A DNA stretch of 64,000 bases, from contig NZ_CP090064.1 in assembly GCF_023100685.1 (NCBI RefSeq), positions 3,286,001 to 3,350,000 of the forward strand, in the 5' to 3' direction. This DNA is from Proteus vulgaris (GTDB lineage: Bacteria > Pseudomonadota > Gammaproteobacteria > Enterobacterales > Enterobacteriaceae). A program made the position numbers and the translations under genes. Within the stretch, counting starts at the first letter, position 1, and every line of letters starts with the position of its first letter. The notes below the pieces were generated by a model. The model searched no databases, was not told where the DNA came from, and saw nothing but the letters and a program-made list of their open reading frames with translations. This document shows, one piece after another, positions 47,041 to 53,854 of the stretch.

Positions 47041-47069
47041 GCCCATGCACCCATGCTGGGCTTTTTTTA
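47041..47069 (+). terminator. Plus-strand terminator, possible sRNA end
   Basis: GCCCA/TGGGC with inner GCA/TGC pairs is followed by seven T residues. It ends about 120 bp after the previous hairpin, and no plus-strand gene is present. Confidence 0.6.
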
Positions 47070-47275
47070 GTTCACACACTCCGTTTTAATGTAATCCTGC
47101 AATCCCAATATTACTTGCTCTGATTCTGCAATTCGCTCTCAGAATAACCAATAATTTCTGATTGTGGTGTTAGTAGGTCTGATGGTGGTTGCATCATCAC
47201 GTATCACTACGCTACCTTAATCACTTACGGCTTCCCCGTCAGCCTGATGAAATCAACCATCCTTTCTACAGATAC

Positions 47276-47300
47276 AAAAACACCAGCTATTAACTAGTGG
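47276..47300 (-). terminator. Terminator after the lysis operon
   Basis: A CACTAG/CTGGTG-type hairpin on the minus strand is followed by TTTTTG, about 150 bp beyond the Rz stop. It is a diverged copy of the hairpin at 46,080. Confidence 0.5.
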
Positions 47301-47445
47301 CTATGAACCTTTACAAATATAAAATGGCTATTATTTAAGCAACGGAGTACGGTTGATGTTCCAGTGAAGAGCGACCTGTTCACTTGGGCAAAATAATAAG
47401 ATCCATGTTATCTAAAACATTCAGACCCCCATTAAACCCGCGGGT

Positions 47446-47976
47446 CTATTTTTTTACTTTCTTCGCTTCAATTTCCCGTATTGCTTTTAATTGCTCATTA
47501 GCTTTTTCTATTGTCGATAACAAGGAAGGTATCCATAATACCACTTGGCAATATGTTAAAGTTCGGACGGTAGAGGCACTAACACTGGTTGAGTCAATGT
47601 CTTGGGTATCTCTATACATTGACCGTAACTCATAGGTGTGCTTGAGCACCCCATCAGTAATATGTTGAGGAACAAGCAAATCACAAGTCGGCTCTTTTTT
47701 AAGGATCGTTCTATATTCAATGATTTTCTCCTGTGATTTTGCATCTACCTGAATGCCATAGCGGTAGGCTGTAGTCGCTATTTGATTAAATCTATTAAAT
47801 TGAAATATCTGATCACTTAACAGCTTTGAGTAACTATTATTTTCTTTTGTTAATTGCTTATTCTCTACTATTAAATTATCTCTTTGAGTAATGATATCTT
47901 GTATGATGTTGGCAATATAACCACCAGCGACAATTCCTACCATTACAATGACAATGTAAAGTTTCCAATGTTTCAT
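47446..47976 (-). CDS. Rz: Inner-membrane spanin Rz
   Basis: From ATG 47,976 (MKHWKLYIVIVMVGIVAGGY) the ~176-residue protein has one N-terminal transmembrane helix (6-25) and a periplasmic coiled coil (NLIVENKQLTKENNSYSKLLSDQ). It joins with the Rz1 lipoprotein to fuse inner and outer membranes in the last step of lysis. The start is 2 bp after the previous stop. The longer frame to 48,012 overlaps that gene. A second, shorter gene lies inside it in another frame. Confidence 0.85.
   Translation of the reverse strand: MKHWKLYIVIVMVGIVAGGYIANIIQDIITQRDNLIVENKQLTKENNSYSKLLSDQIFQFNRFNQIATTAYRYGIQVDAKSQEKIIEYRTILKKEPTCDLLVPQHITDGVLKHTYELRSMYRDTQDIDSTSVSASTVRTLTYCQVVLWIPSLLSTIEKANEQLKAIREIEAKKVKK
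47556..47720 (-). CDS. Rz1: Outer-membrane spanin Rz1 nested in Rz
   Basis: Within Rz, in the +1 frame, a lipoprotein of about 54 residues has a signal ending ILLMGC (lipobox) and a short Pro-rich mature part (STPMSYGQCIEIPKTLTQPVLVPLP). TTG 47,720 is the likely start because AGGAG lies 7 bp before it; ATG 47,744 has no such site. The nested layout is the classical spanin arrangement. The extra Cys of the mature part could form a dimer bond. Confidence 0.8.
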   Translation of the reverse strand: MNIERSLKKSRLVICLFLNILLMGCSSTPMSYGQCIEIPKTLTQPVLVPLPSEL

Positions 47977-47978
47977 AA

Positions 47979-48137
47979 TTAGTACCGACGATGTGAGAGA
48001 GCTATCTGACAACGCTTGTCTAAGCTTGCTTTATCGTTAATACATGAATTATCAATTGAGAGATAAATGCCACCAGCGACTGTGATGAGTAATGCGAGGA
48101 TAAAGCTGATAATGATGATTAAAGATTTCCATGACAT
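47979..48137 (-). CDS. Small membrane protein in the lysis cassette
   Basis: A 52-residue ORF (MSWKSLIIIISFILALLITV start) has one transmembrane helix and a periplasmic tail with two cysteines (SIDNSCINDKASLDKRCQI). It overlaps the end of the endolysin by 19 bp and ends 2 bp before Rz. Such single-helix ORFs lie at this place in other Proteus and Providencia prophages; role is unknown, an accessory lysis protein is possible. Confidence 0.6.
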   Translation of the reverse strand: MSWKSLIIIISFILALLITVAGGIYLSIDNSCINDKASLDKRCQIALSHRRY

Positions 48138-48589
48138 AGTGCTGACTCCGCATCTCTACGACTGACTAGCCCTCGCCATACCTTTCCACCTGCATAAACC
48201 CATCGTTTCATTTCTTCACAAGCGCCATACTGATCGCCTGCGTTTAATTTCTTTAGCAACGTAGAACGTGCAAAAGCTGTGGTACCCACATTAAAGGCAA
48301 AAGAATATAGAGACGCTTTTGTTTTATCATCCAGCGGTACTTTAATCAGGGTATCAACTTGCTGCTGCGTTCTAATAAAGTCTTTCTGCAGTAATTCGTC
48401 ACACTCTTGCTGTGTATATGTCTTACCTTGAATGATGTCATTTCCAGTGTGGCCATAACAAACCGTCAGAATTCCAGCAACATCACGGTAAGGCTCGTAA
48501 CGAACACCTTCAAAGTAACCAATCACTGTTATCGCAATACTTACCGCACCAGCACTCGCAACTGCAGCTACCTTTTGTTTTAGGTTCAT
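48119..48589 (-). CDS. SAR endolysin (T4-like lysozyme fold, GH24)
   Basis: The 156-residue lysozyme has an N-terminal signal-arrest-release helix (about 7-24, Ala/Val/Ser-rich) and the catalytic triad spacing Glu27 (YFEGVRYEPY), Asp36 (YRDVAG) and Thr42 (LTVCYGHTG). It cuts peptidoglycan after release from the membrane. Cys44 in LTVCYGH and later cysteines could regulate activity by disulfide exchange, as in P1 Lyz; this is inference. Its start is directly after the holin stop. Confidence 0.9.
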   Translation of the reverse strand: MNLKQKVAAVASAGAVSIAITVIGYFEGVRYEPYRDVAGILTVCYGHTGNDIIQGKTYTQQECDELLQKDFIRTQQQVDTLIKVPLDDKTKASLYSFAFNVGTTAFARSTLLKKLNAGDQYGACEEMKRWVYAGGKVWRGLVSRRDAESALCHGNL

Positions 48590-48858
48590 TAAATGTCCTT
48601 TTTAGCTTTAGTTAGCATCTCGCCAACTATCTTTTCTATGTCTTGCGGATCGCTAGAACAATTTCGATGAACTAATTCAGCAAATAACGCTGTTCGTTTT
48701 CGTTGTTCTCGCCATGTCATCAGATAAGTTGCTAATCCAAGGAGCATGCTGAATCCCATCCCTATTACAAATCCCCATTCATAAAGTGAGAGACTTGCAA
48801 AAAAGGCAGTTAAGCCAGCTGTTCCGTAGGTAGCATTGGTCAATTTTTCCATGCGCAT
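48589..48858 (-). CDS. Class II holin
   Basis: The ~89-residue protein has two predicted transmembrane helices (GLTAFFASLSLYEWGFVIGM and SMLLGLATYLMTW) and a charged C-terminus with REQRKRTA. It probably forms pinholes that depolarise the membrane and free the SAR endolysin. Possible starts are ATG 48,864, 48,858 and 48,852; the close spacing of alternative starts (MTMRMEK) may be a dual-start holin/antiholin device as in phage 21. Confidence 0.8.
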   Translation of the reverse strand: MRMEKLTNATYGTAGLTAFFASLSLYEWGFVIGMGFSMLLGLATYLMTWREQRKRTALFAELVHRNCSSDPQDIEKIVGEMLTKAKKDI

Positions 48859-48960
48859 AGTCACCCCCTACGGAGTGTCCGAGTTTAGTTAAAGAGATAC
48901 AGATACACAGTTTTTATGTGAAGTAATCAGTATGTGATTGATACTATGATCTACGTATAT

Positions 48961-48988
48961 AAAAAAAGGCCGCACGTGGCGACCTTTT
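48961..48988 (-). terminator. Terminator after psiE-like gene
   Basis: AAAGG...CCTTT with an inner CGC/GCG stem is followed on the minus strand by TTTTTTTATA. It sits 18 bp past the stop at 49,006. Confidence 0.75.
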
Positions 48989-49005
48989 AAATGAGATACT
49001 TTAGC

Positions 49006-49413
49006 TTATTCTGGCTTCAATCTTTCTGCATTAGCAATATACAATGCAATAACTAGAATAAGGATTGTTCCTGAATATACGATAAGTAATTGCGGATTTT
49101 TATGTTCAACAACAATAAGTCTAATTACAGCTGTGATAGCGATATAAATAAAATATTGTAATGGAAAGTGATAATTTGATTGAAAGTATTTAATAATTAA
49201 GGCAATAAACTCAAAATAAAGAAAGTAAATGATAAGTCCATCAACTAATAAATAAATTGAAACTGGATCACTAACTGTAAACAACAAATTAGCAAGAATA
49301 ATAGTTTCTTTAACTAAAAAAATTATTAAAATAATTGCAAGCAATATCAGGCCAACACTACTAATCCATTGTAAAACTCGACTAATTACTTTTGTTTGAT
49401 TTAGTCCTGTCAT
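49006..49413 (-). CDS. psiE: PsiE-family membrane protein
   Basis: The 135-residue protein has four transmembrane helices (about 16-36, 52-72, 84-102 and 112-130) and the family pattern: a long first helix, YLLVDGLIIYFLYFEFIALI and HFPLQYFIYIAITAVIRLIVVEH. PsiE is a phosphate-starvation-inducible inner-membrane protein of unknown function. This copy sits between antiterminator and lysis genes with its own terminator, so it is probably expressed from a separate promoter in the lysogen or early in the late phase. Confidence 0.8.
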   Translation of the reverse strand: MTGLNQTKVISRVLQWISSVGLILLAIILIIFLVKETIILANLLFTVSDPVSIYLLVDGLIIYFLYFEFIALIIKYFQSNYHFPLQYFIYIAITAVIRLIVVEHKNPQLLIVYSGTILILVIALYIANAERLKPE

Positions 49414-49496
49414 AATAACTCCTAAGAGTTTATGCCCCTAATATCAAGTTTTCTATAGATTAAAATAAAAAATAGATGAGAAGCTTTATATTTAAT

Positions 49497-49574
49497 TGGG
49501 CCGCCATCAAGGTATCGAACCTCGACTTTTAGTTTAAATAAAACTAAATACTCTCCCAGTTAAGCTAATGGCGG
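49497..49574 (-). tRNA. Phage tRNA-like gene with irregular anticodon arm
   Basis: The minus strand gives a perfect 7-bp acceptor stem (CCGCCAT/ATGGCGG), an encoded CCA, a D arm with GG in the loop, and a T arm with TTCGATA. The total is 78 nt. The anticodon arm is unusual: TTTAGTTT and AAACTAAA could form 8 bp with a 5-nt loop. A normal 5-bp/7-nt arm (TAGTT, loop TTATTTA) would read ATT (Asn type) but leaves two extra bases after the D stem. The identity is therefore uncertain. It stands between Q and the lysis genes, as in Shiga-toxin phages. Confidence 0.6.
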
Positions 49575-49581
49575 AATGAAT

Positions 49582-49689
49582 TTACCTGAACCAACGAACT
49601 ATCATAAATGCAACTAAGAGCAATAAAGCAATGATAATTACATTCCGTAAAAAAGCGGGGATTAGATGTAATAGCGCAGACCAATTCAT
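49582..49689 (-). CDS. Small membrane protein, 35 residues
   Basis: MNWSALLHLIPAFLRN followed by a hydrophobic helix (VIIIALLLLVAFMIV) and a basic end. AAGGAGATG just before the ATG gives a strong ribosome site at good distance, which supports translation. It lies 8 bp upstream of the tRNA-like gene on the same strand. Function is unknown. Confidence 0.45.
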   Translation of the reverse strand: MNWSALLHLIPAFLRNVIIIALLLLVAFMIVRWFR

Positions 49690-49872
49690 AGGCATCTCCT
49701 TAGGAAATCATTCCTTTAGATACCACATCTATTTTCGATAAAAACTTGCAAATGCAAGGTTTGCTGTTGATAGCAATGAGGTATGTTTACTCTTCTAAGT
49801 TTACCACACACTAATGAATATGTACGTTTTAAAATATAAAGGGATCATCTTTAAATTTAAGCAACAAAAAAA

Positions 49873-49888
49873 CCCCGCCAAAACGAGG
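49873..49888 (-). terminator. Terminator after the csp operon
   Basis: AACCTCG/CGGGGTT on the minus strand (one G-T pair) is followed by TTTTTT. It lies 25 bp beyond the stop of the zinc protein gene. Confidence 0.65.
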
Positions 49889-49913
49889 TTTTATATATTC
49901 AACTATTTAACGC

Positions 49914-50054
49914 TTAACTCATTTGAGCAGCCATCACAGCCTTACAAAAAATACATTTTGCACCGTGTGGATTGTTCACTGTAACATCAAATTGTGATGT
50001 TCTATATTGTGAACCGCTACAACAAGGACATTTAAAATAGAGGCGAATAGTAAT
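49914..50054 (-). CDS. YmcF/YnfQ-like zinc protein with an AUU start codon
   Basis: This 46-residue protein has two Cys pairs (FKCPCCSGSQYRTS and KCIFCKAVM) and closely resembles E. coli YmcF and YnfQ, small proteins encoded right after cspG and cspB. The conserved body begins in-frame after an upstream TGA with no ATG, GTG or TTG available; the codon at the conserved start is ATT (ATT ACT ATT CGC). AAAGG lies 5 bp before it. It begins 7 bp after the csp stop, in the same transcript. As I recall, the E. coli relatives were reported to start at AUU as well. Confidence 0.75.
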   Translation of the reverse strand: MTIRLYFKCPCCSGSQYRTSQFDVTVNNPHGAKCIFCKAVMAAQMS

Positions 50055-50061
50055 AGCGCCT

Positions 50062-50274
50062 TTAGAGAGCCACCACGTTGCCTGCTGCTGGACCTTTCAT
50101 ACCATTTTCAATGGTAAATGAAACTTCTTGGCCTTCCATCAGGGATTTGAAGTCATCACTCTGAATTGCAGAGTAATGTACAAATACATCTTTACTTCCA
50201 TCTTTAGGAGTGATGAAACCAAAACCTTTATCATCGTTAAACCATTTTACTGAACCAGTCATTGTATTAGACAT
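50062..50274 (-). CDS. csp: CspA-family cold-shock protein
   Basis: The 70-residue single-domain protein has both RNA-binding motifs (KGFGFI and DVFVHYSAI). It binds single-stranded RNA and melts structures at low temperature; in prophages it may tune lysis-lysogeny or host survival. It starts with ATG after an AAAGGAAATT ribosome site and has a ~220-bp 5' leader, long as in cspA-type mRNAs. The zinc protein gene follows in the same operon. Confidence 0.93.
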   Translation of the reverse strand: MSNTMTGSVKWFNDDKGFGFITPKDGSKDVFVHYSAIQSDDFKSLMEGQEVSFTIENGMKGPAAGNVVAL

Positions 50275-50499
50275 AGAATTTCCTTTAATTTCTTTAATTT
50301 GCCATAAGGCATATGAGGGTTTGTTTTTTATTTTTACTTATGGGAATTAATTAGAAGGAATTCGCAATGAAGTGGTATCGAGGATAACGCTAAACGGTGA
50401 ACAACTTTAAACTGACTAACATAAATAGGCCTGTACTTCCAAACCAGTGATGTCATTAAGCCATAGATAAACTCAGATAGCAAACTTTATTTTATATAT
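50275..50499 (-). promoter_or_regulatory. Long 5' leader of the cold-shock gene
   Basis: The leader is non-coding and AU-rich, with CATAAGTAAAAAT and a pyrimidine-rich stretch. CspA-type leaders refold with temperature to control translation. No single promoter can be fixed by eye; the terminator of the antitermination gene forms its upstream border. Confidence 0.4.
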
Positions 50500-50521
50500 A
50501 AAAACCCCGCAAAAGCGGGTT
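50500..50521 (-). terminator. Terminator downstream of antitermination gene Q
   Basis: CCCGC/GCGGG with a 4-nt loop is followed on the minus strand by TTTTTATATA. It probably is the terminator that Q-modified polymerase reads through toward the late genes. Confidence 0.7.
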
Positions 50522-50587
50522 TATAAGTTGGCTGACCTTGATGTCACTCTTATCACAATATCATCATTTTTACGATCGTAAAGCGCG

Positions 50588-50971
50588 TTATGTGACTTTT
50601 TCTATGTATCGATCCATTTCTAAGGAGACATCTAACATCATTAACATACCTTCTATTATCCCTTCTGCTTTTTGCAGTTTTTTTCCTATGTGAGTATCAG
50701 AACAATTGTGCTTGTTAGCCAGTTGCATAAATGTCATTCCGAATAAATAGTAATCAAGCAATAGGTCATGCATCTCACTATTCTTTTTATTTAATTGCGC
50801 CATGCAACTAGAAATAATTATTGCATCGTCTTCACAACATTGAGGACGTGCTTTAACTTTACTTGGTATTAATCCACTAAATCCCGCAGCAACCGAATAC
50901 CATTGGACCGACTCTGTATTATCTGCCGACCACGCTCCCCAACGCGATAAAACTTCCTGTATATCTCTCAT
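50588..50971 (-). CDS. Q: Antitermination protein Q-like
   Basis: From ATG 50,971 ([18 protein letters not shown]) the ~127-residue protein belongs to the antiterminator Q family of lambdoid phages, with the conserved [18 protein letters not shown] segment and an HTH-like [16 protein letters not shown] region. It loads onto RNA polymerase at a late promoter and lets it pass terminators into the lysis, head and tail genes. Its location upstream of the lysis genes fits. The frame to 50,995 adds eight residues. Confidence 0.85.
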   Translation of the reverse strand: MRDIQEVLSRWGAWSADNTESVQWYSVAAGFSGLIPSKVKARPQCCEDDAIIISSCMAQLNKKNSEMHDLLLDYYLFGMTFMQLANKHNCSDTHIGKKLQKAEGIIEGMLMMLDVSLEMDRYIEKVT

Positions 50972-50998
50972 GCCTATACCCCTCGTGCCGTACACACG

Positions 50999-52024
50999 TT
51001 AAATAAATGCACCGATACCTAATGAACGGTTTAAAAAATGAAATAACAATTCGAGTTGATTGCCGTGAGTGACTTCCCATTGTTTTGGGTCGCGGTGTAA
51101 CTCATCATGATGTTGCCGACATAATGGAATAGTGAATAAGTCGTGAACTTTCGTTCCCATTCCTCCCATACCATGGCCAATGATATGATGTGGATCATCA
51201 GCTTGTTGTCCGCAAACACAACAAGGCTGTGTTTTTACCCATTGAAGCCACTTGGTATTTTCCCAACGTTGCATTTTAGGTTTAAGAAGAAATGACGCTG
51301 GTGGCTCAGGATCAACCGCAACTTTAATAACCGGCTTTATGGCATCTAACCGCTCATTCATTGCAGATAATGCTGTTACGTTGCTTGGGATAATGTCAGC
51401 TTCTGGAAAACCACCGTGAACTCTGCGTTCTTCTTGTTTATCTGACCAATTTAAAATCTGGCGCAATATCGCTTCGGGTAATTCATCAACCAAGCTATGC
51501 ATTACTGCAAATGAGAAAAAATCAGGTATCGTTAGCTGGTGGCCACTATCTAATCTCAACCGAAAACGAATAGTGTCTAACATCCAATTAATACGATTTT
51601 TATGAGCTAATTCAGCAACCCACCCTGCAGATGAATGACGAATATGGTTATCATGATGCCAACAGGTGCGGATCACGCCTGCCTCGTGAAAGGTCGTCAC
51701 TAACTCATGGTGATGATAATTATCTTCATCGTTATCAATCTGACAGCATTGAATATGACGGATAACCCACGTATCCATCGGTGATACTTTATCGATGGTG
51801 TGGATCACTTTTTTGTTATTGAGAAATTGGATGATGTGCTTATTGTTTAAAATAGGCTGTTCATCACCCGTTAATGCACCAGAGGGCAACACATCTAAAC
51901 TTTTAGGCACATCACTGATAATCACACGATGGTGCTTTTTAAATTGCTCGAGTAATTCAGCACCTGGTTTAAGCAACACAATCCCCAATTCTTTTTGAAT
52001 ATAAGGCGTTAATAATAATTTCAT
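50999..52024 (-). CDS. DUF968 domain protein, putative nuclease
   Basis: The 341-residue protein ends with an HNH-like region: CCVCGQQADDPHHIIGHGMGGMGTKVHDLFTIPLCRQHHDELH, with zinc cysteines and the catalytic His pair. This C-terminal domain is DUF968, common in lambdoid prophages near Q. The N-terminal ~220 residues form a helical, phage-specific part. It may act as a recombination nuclease, but no activity is assured. The start overlaps the previous stop by 4 bp. Confidence 0.85.
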   Translation of the reverse strand: MKLLLTPYIQKELGIVLLKPGAELLEQFKKHHRVIISDVPKSLDVLPSGALTGDEQPILNNKHIIQFLNNKKVIHTIDKVSPMDTWVIRHIQCCQIDNDEDNYHHHELVTTFHEAGVIRTCWHHDNHIRHSSAGWVAELAHKNRINWMLDTIRFRLRLDSGHQLTIPDFFSFAVMHSLVDELPEAILRQILNWSDKQEERRVHGGFPEADIIPSNVTALSAMNERLDAIKPVIKVAVDPEPPASFLLKPKMQRWENTKWLQWVKTQPCCVCGQQADDPHHIIGHGMGGMGTKVHDLFTIPLCRQHHDELHRDPKQWEVTHGNQLELLFHFLNRSLGIGAFI

Positions 52025-52824
52025 GCACTCACCTGTTTATTCAGCATCACCATGCGGATCAGCTCATCCGTTTTACTCTCAAAGAAATGCGGTTGGGTTT
52101 CGCGAGGATTATTAGGACTGGTCATGTTCTTCCCAAACTGACAACCTCTAGCCGTAACAGACCAAAACTCTTTCGTTTTGCTAGCAGTTTTCGTGCTTGG
52201 GCGTGATAAACGCTCAACAATGCCTAGTTCGGCTAATCGCTTATAGGCTTGCTGTGCTGAAATAGGTAGGTTGTGTTTGTTGATCAGCGTTGATAATGCA
52301 ACTGTTGGACGACTTGAACCATCCATAGATCCACTTGGTGCATCAATCGCATAAACAGGGGCTAACTCAGGTAATCCCGCCATGGCCTGTAATTTTTGAT
52401 AAGCCCCTAATTTTGATGAATTCGAAAAATTTAAACTTTTAGACATTGACTCAAGCAGTATTACACCCGCTTGAACCTTATCACTGAGTTTCTCTTGGTG
52501 CTGTTGTGACATTAAAGCATCGAAGGTACGGATCACTTTTAAATGAAAAGAAGCACTGATCCACATTGCGTAGGCATACACTAATTCTTTGCAAACATAC
52601 GTCCCTTGGTTATATCCACCAGCGACTGTCACAATGGGCGCTCCTGTGATCTCAGGAGCGGTCGAAATTTCATCAATTAACTCTTTGGTTTGAGCCAATG
52701 AACTCCAGTTCGATGGTTGATGGCGCTTTTCACCACCCGATACTCGATGTAAATCATTTAAACAATAGCGACCGGCTACATCTCTACGAACCTGAAAACC
52801 ATCAATAACAATTAATCCATTCAT
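52021..52824 (-). CDS. KilA-N domain protein
   Basis: The ~267-residue protein opens with the KilA-N DNA-binding domain (GRYCLNDLHRVSGGEKRHQPSNW, then YVCKELVYAYAMWIS), followed by a C-terminal region like other phage antirepressors (AQQAYKRLAELGIVERLSRPS). KilA-N proteins bind DNA and can act as antirepressors or host-killing factors when overexpressed. ATG 52,824 follows a GGAGAG site. It sits in the replication region, so a regulatory role in early-to-late switching is possible. Confidence 0.82.
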   Translation of the reverse strand: MNGLIVIDGFQVRRDVAGRYCLNDLHRVSGGEKRHQPSNWSSLAQTKELIDEISTAPEITGAPIVTVAGGYNQGTYVCKELVYAYAMWISASFHLKVIRTFDALMSQQHQEKLSDKVQAGVILLESMSKSLNFSNSSKLGAYQKLQAMAGLPELAPVYAIDAPSGSMDGSSRPTVALSTLINKHNLPISAQQAYKRLAELGIVERLSRPSTKTASKTKEFWSVTARGCQFGKNMTSPNNPRETQPHFFESKTDELIRMVMLNKQVSA

Positions 52825-52842
52825 GCTATTTCTCTCCACGTT

Positions 52843-53226
52843 TTACTCGTGACCGTACATCACGCTTTTACTATGCTGACGAATGGTTATTTCAAGCTTC
52901 CCGCCTTTAATAACGTCCATCCATTCAACATCCATTTTTTTAATCTGTTTATCATCCACCCATACACCCGCATGAGTAAGCGCATCAAAAGGTGCCTTTA
53001 AGAAATTATCAATATCTCTAGCCTGCTTAGTTGGTGGATATAATTTCACTGAAACAACCACATCACTCTCAATGGCTTTAGGTCTACGCTTTAATTGTTT
53101 ATAGACTGATGCAATAGCATTTGATCTAAAGACCCGCCCTTTGGCACTGACTAAGGTTCCTCTCTTTGTGTTTCGCCAATAGGTGTTCACGCTAGGTGGA
53201 AATGGTAGTGTTAGGGTTAATTCAGG
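52843..53226 (-). CDS. rusA: RusA Holliday junction resolvase
   Basis: From ATG 53,226 (MPELTLTLPFPPSVNTYWR) the ~127-residue protein has all three RusA acidic residues in context: ARDIDNFLKAPFDAL gives the two Asp pair and VWVDDKQIKKMDV the third. Lys in the NFLKAP segment is also conserved. It cuts four-way junctions made during phage recombination and helps packaging of branched DNA. It is intact. Confidence 0.93.
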   Translation of the reverse strand, partial: PELTLTLPFPPSVNTYWRNTKRGTLVSAKGRVFRSNAIASVYKQLKRRPKAIESDVVVSVKLYPPTKQARDIDNFLKAPFDALTHAGVWVDDKQIKKMDVEWMDVIKGGKLEITIRQHSKSVMYGHE

Positions 53227-53302
53227 CATAAGTACCCCGCAACCCAATCAGTAATGTCACAACGAACCAAAAACCAACGAACAACATGTATTTAGTTAGC
53301 AT
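53222..53302 (-). CDS. Possible tiny membrane peptide, 26 residues
   Basis: MLTKYMLFVGFWFVVTLLIG plus a short end forms one hydrophobic helix. It overlaps lar by 11 bp and rusA by 5 bp, which suggests coupled translation through this region. There is no independent evidence that the peptide is made. Confidence 0.25.
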   Translation of the reverse strand: MLTKYMLFVGFWFVVTLLIGLRGTYA

Positions 53303-53462
53303 CGTTTACACTCCTTTTATCCCAAGCCTTCATAGCTTCATCCGCATTATTAGCAATAGGGCCTCTTGCTCCACATTTCTGACAGCGAGTGAATGTATTG
53401 ATCATCACTTGCATGACTTCTAGTTTTTTAGAGTTACAGAATGGACAGCTTTTATTGTTCAT
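53292..53462 (-). CDS. lar: Lar-like restriction alleviation protein
   Basis: The 56-residue protein has two zinc knuckles (CPFC and CQKC) with the typical 'CGARGP-IANNADEAMKAWDKR' ending of the Lar/restriction alleviation family. Rac Lar lowers the effect of type I restriction on phage DNA. The ATG overlaps the upstream stop (TAATG). The gene is shorter than the usual search threshold but its motif pattern is specific. Confidence 0.7.
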   Translation of the reverse strand: MNNKSCPFCNSKKLEVMQVMINTFTRCQKCGARGPIANNADEAMKAWDKRSVNDAN

Positions 53463-53854
53463 TAGTGATTACCTCTTACAGCTCTCACTAATGAGTCATA
53501 CGGCTCGGTTGGTAATTTACCCATGAGAGCAAAATTAGAGGTGGCGTGTTTTACCCATTTGATAGTTGGCAAAGCGCATTTTTTAGCCTTCTGAGTATTC
53601 AGCTTTTCAATGTAGACTGACTCACCTGATTTACGTGATTCTGTTATTACTGAATAAACTCTTTCTGCCTCTTTAGTTACTCTGTAGCGTAATGGACGTT
53701 CTTCGCTAATTCTGACTAATGCACCTAAAGTCCAAAGGTGTGCCAACGCTCTTGATGCGCCAGCTAAATTAGTGTCTAAATCACGAATAACAATGTCGCG
53801 ATTAACTTCTTCACCCACTTTGTACAACGCTAAGATTTGCTCTGTAATTTTCAT
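53462..53854 (-). CDS. Hypothetical winged-helix-like phage protein
   Basis: From ATG 53,854 (MKITEQILALYKVGEEVN) the ~130-residue protein begins with a short helix-turn-helix type fold (DIVIRDLDTNLAGASRALAHLWTLGALVRI), as in winged-helix DNA-binding domains, and has a basic C-terminal half. Family not recognised. It overlaps the methylase stop by 4 bp and the lar start by 1 bp, so the three genes are coupled. A role in regulation is possible. Confidence 0.55.
   Translation of the reverse strand: MKITEQILALYKVGEEVNRDIVIRDLDTNLAGASRALAHLWTLGALVRISEERPLRYRVTKEAERVYSVITESRKSGESVYIEKLNTQKAKKCALPTIKWVKHATSNFALMGKLPTEPYDSLVRAVRGNH

Larger units (their letters stand above)
46660..47275. other. Non-coding gap of the late region with plus-strand hairpins
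   Basis: No ORF is supported. It carries the promoter region of the 46.3-kb gene (46,660-46,760), two plus-strand terminator-like hairpins (46,885-46,920 and 47,041-47,069), and a palindrome CTTACT/AGTAAG near 46,986. The right part (47,080-47,275) shows nothing I can name. Confidence 0.45.

Noticed and set aside
47384..47635. Plus-strand ORF of 83 residues
   Set aside because: It lies antisense to Rz/Rz1, whose frames are strongly supported.
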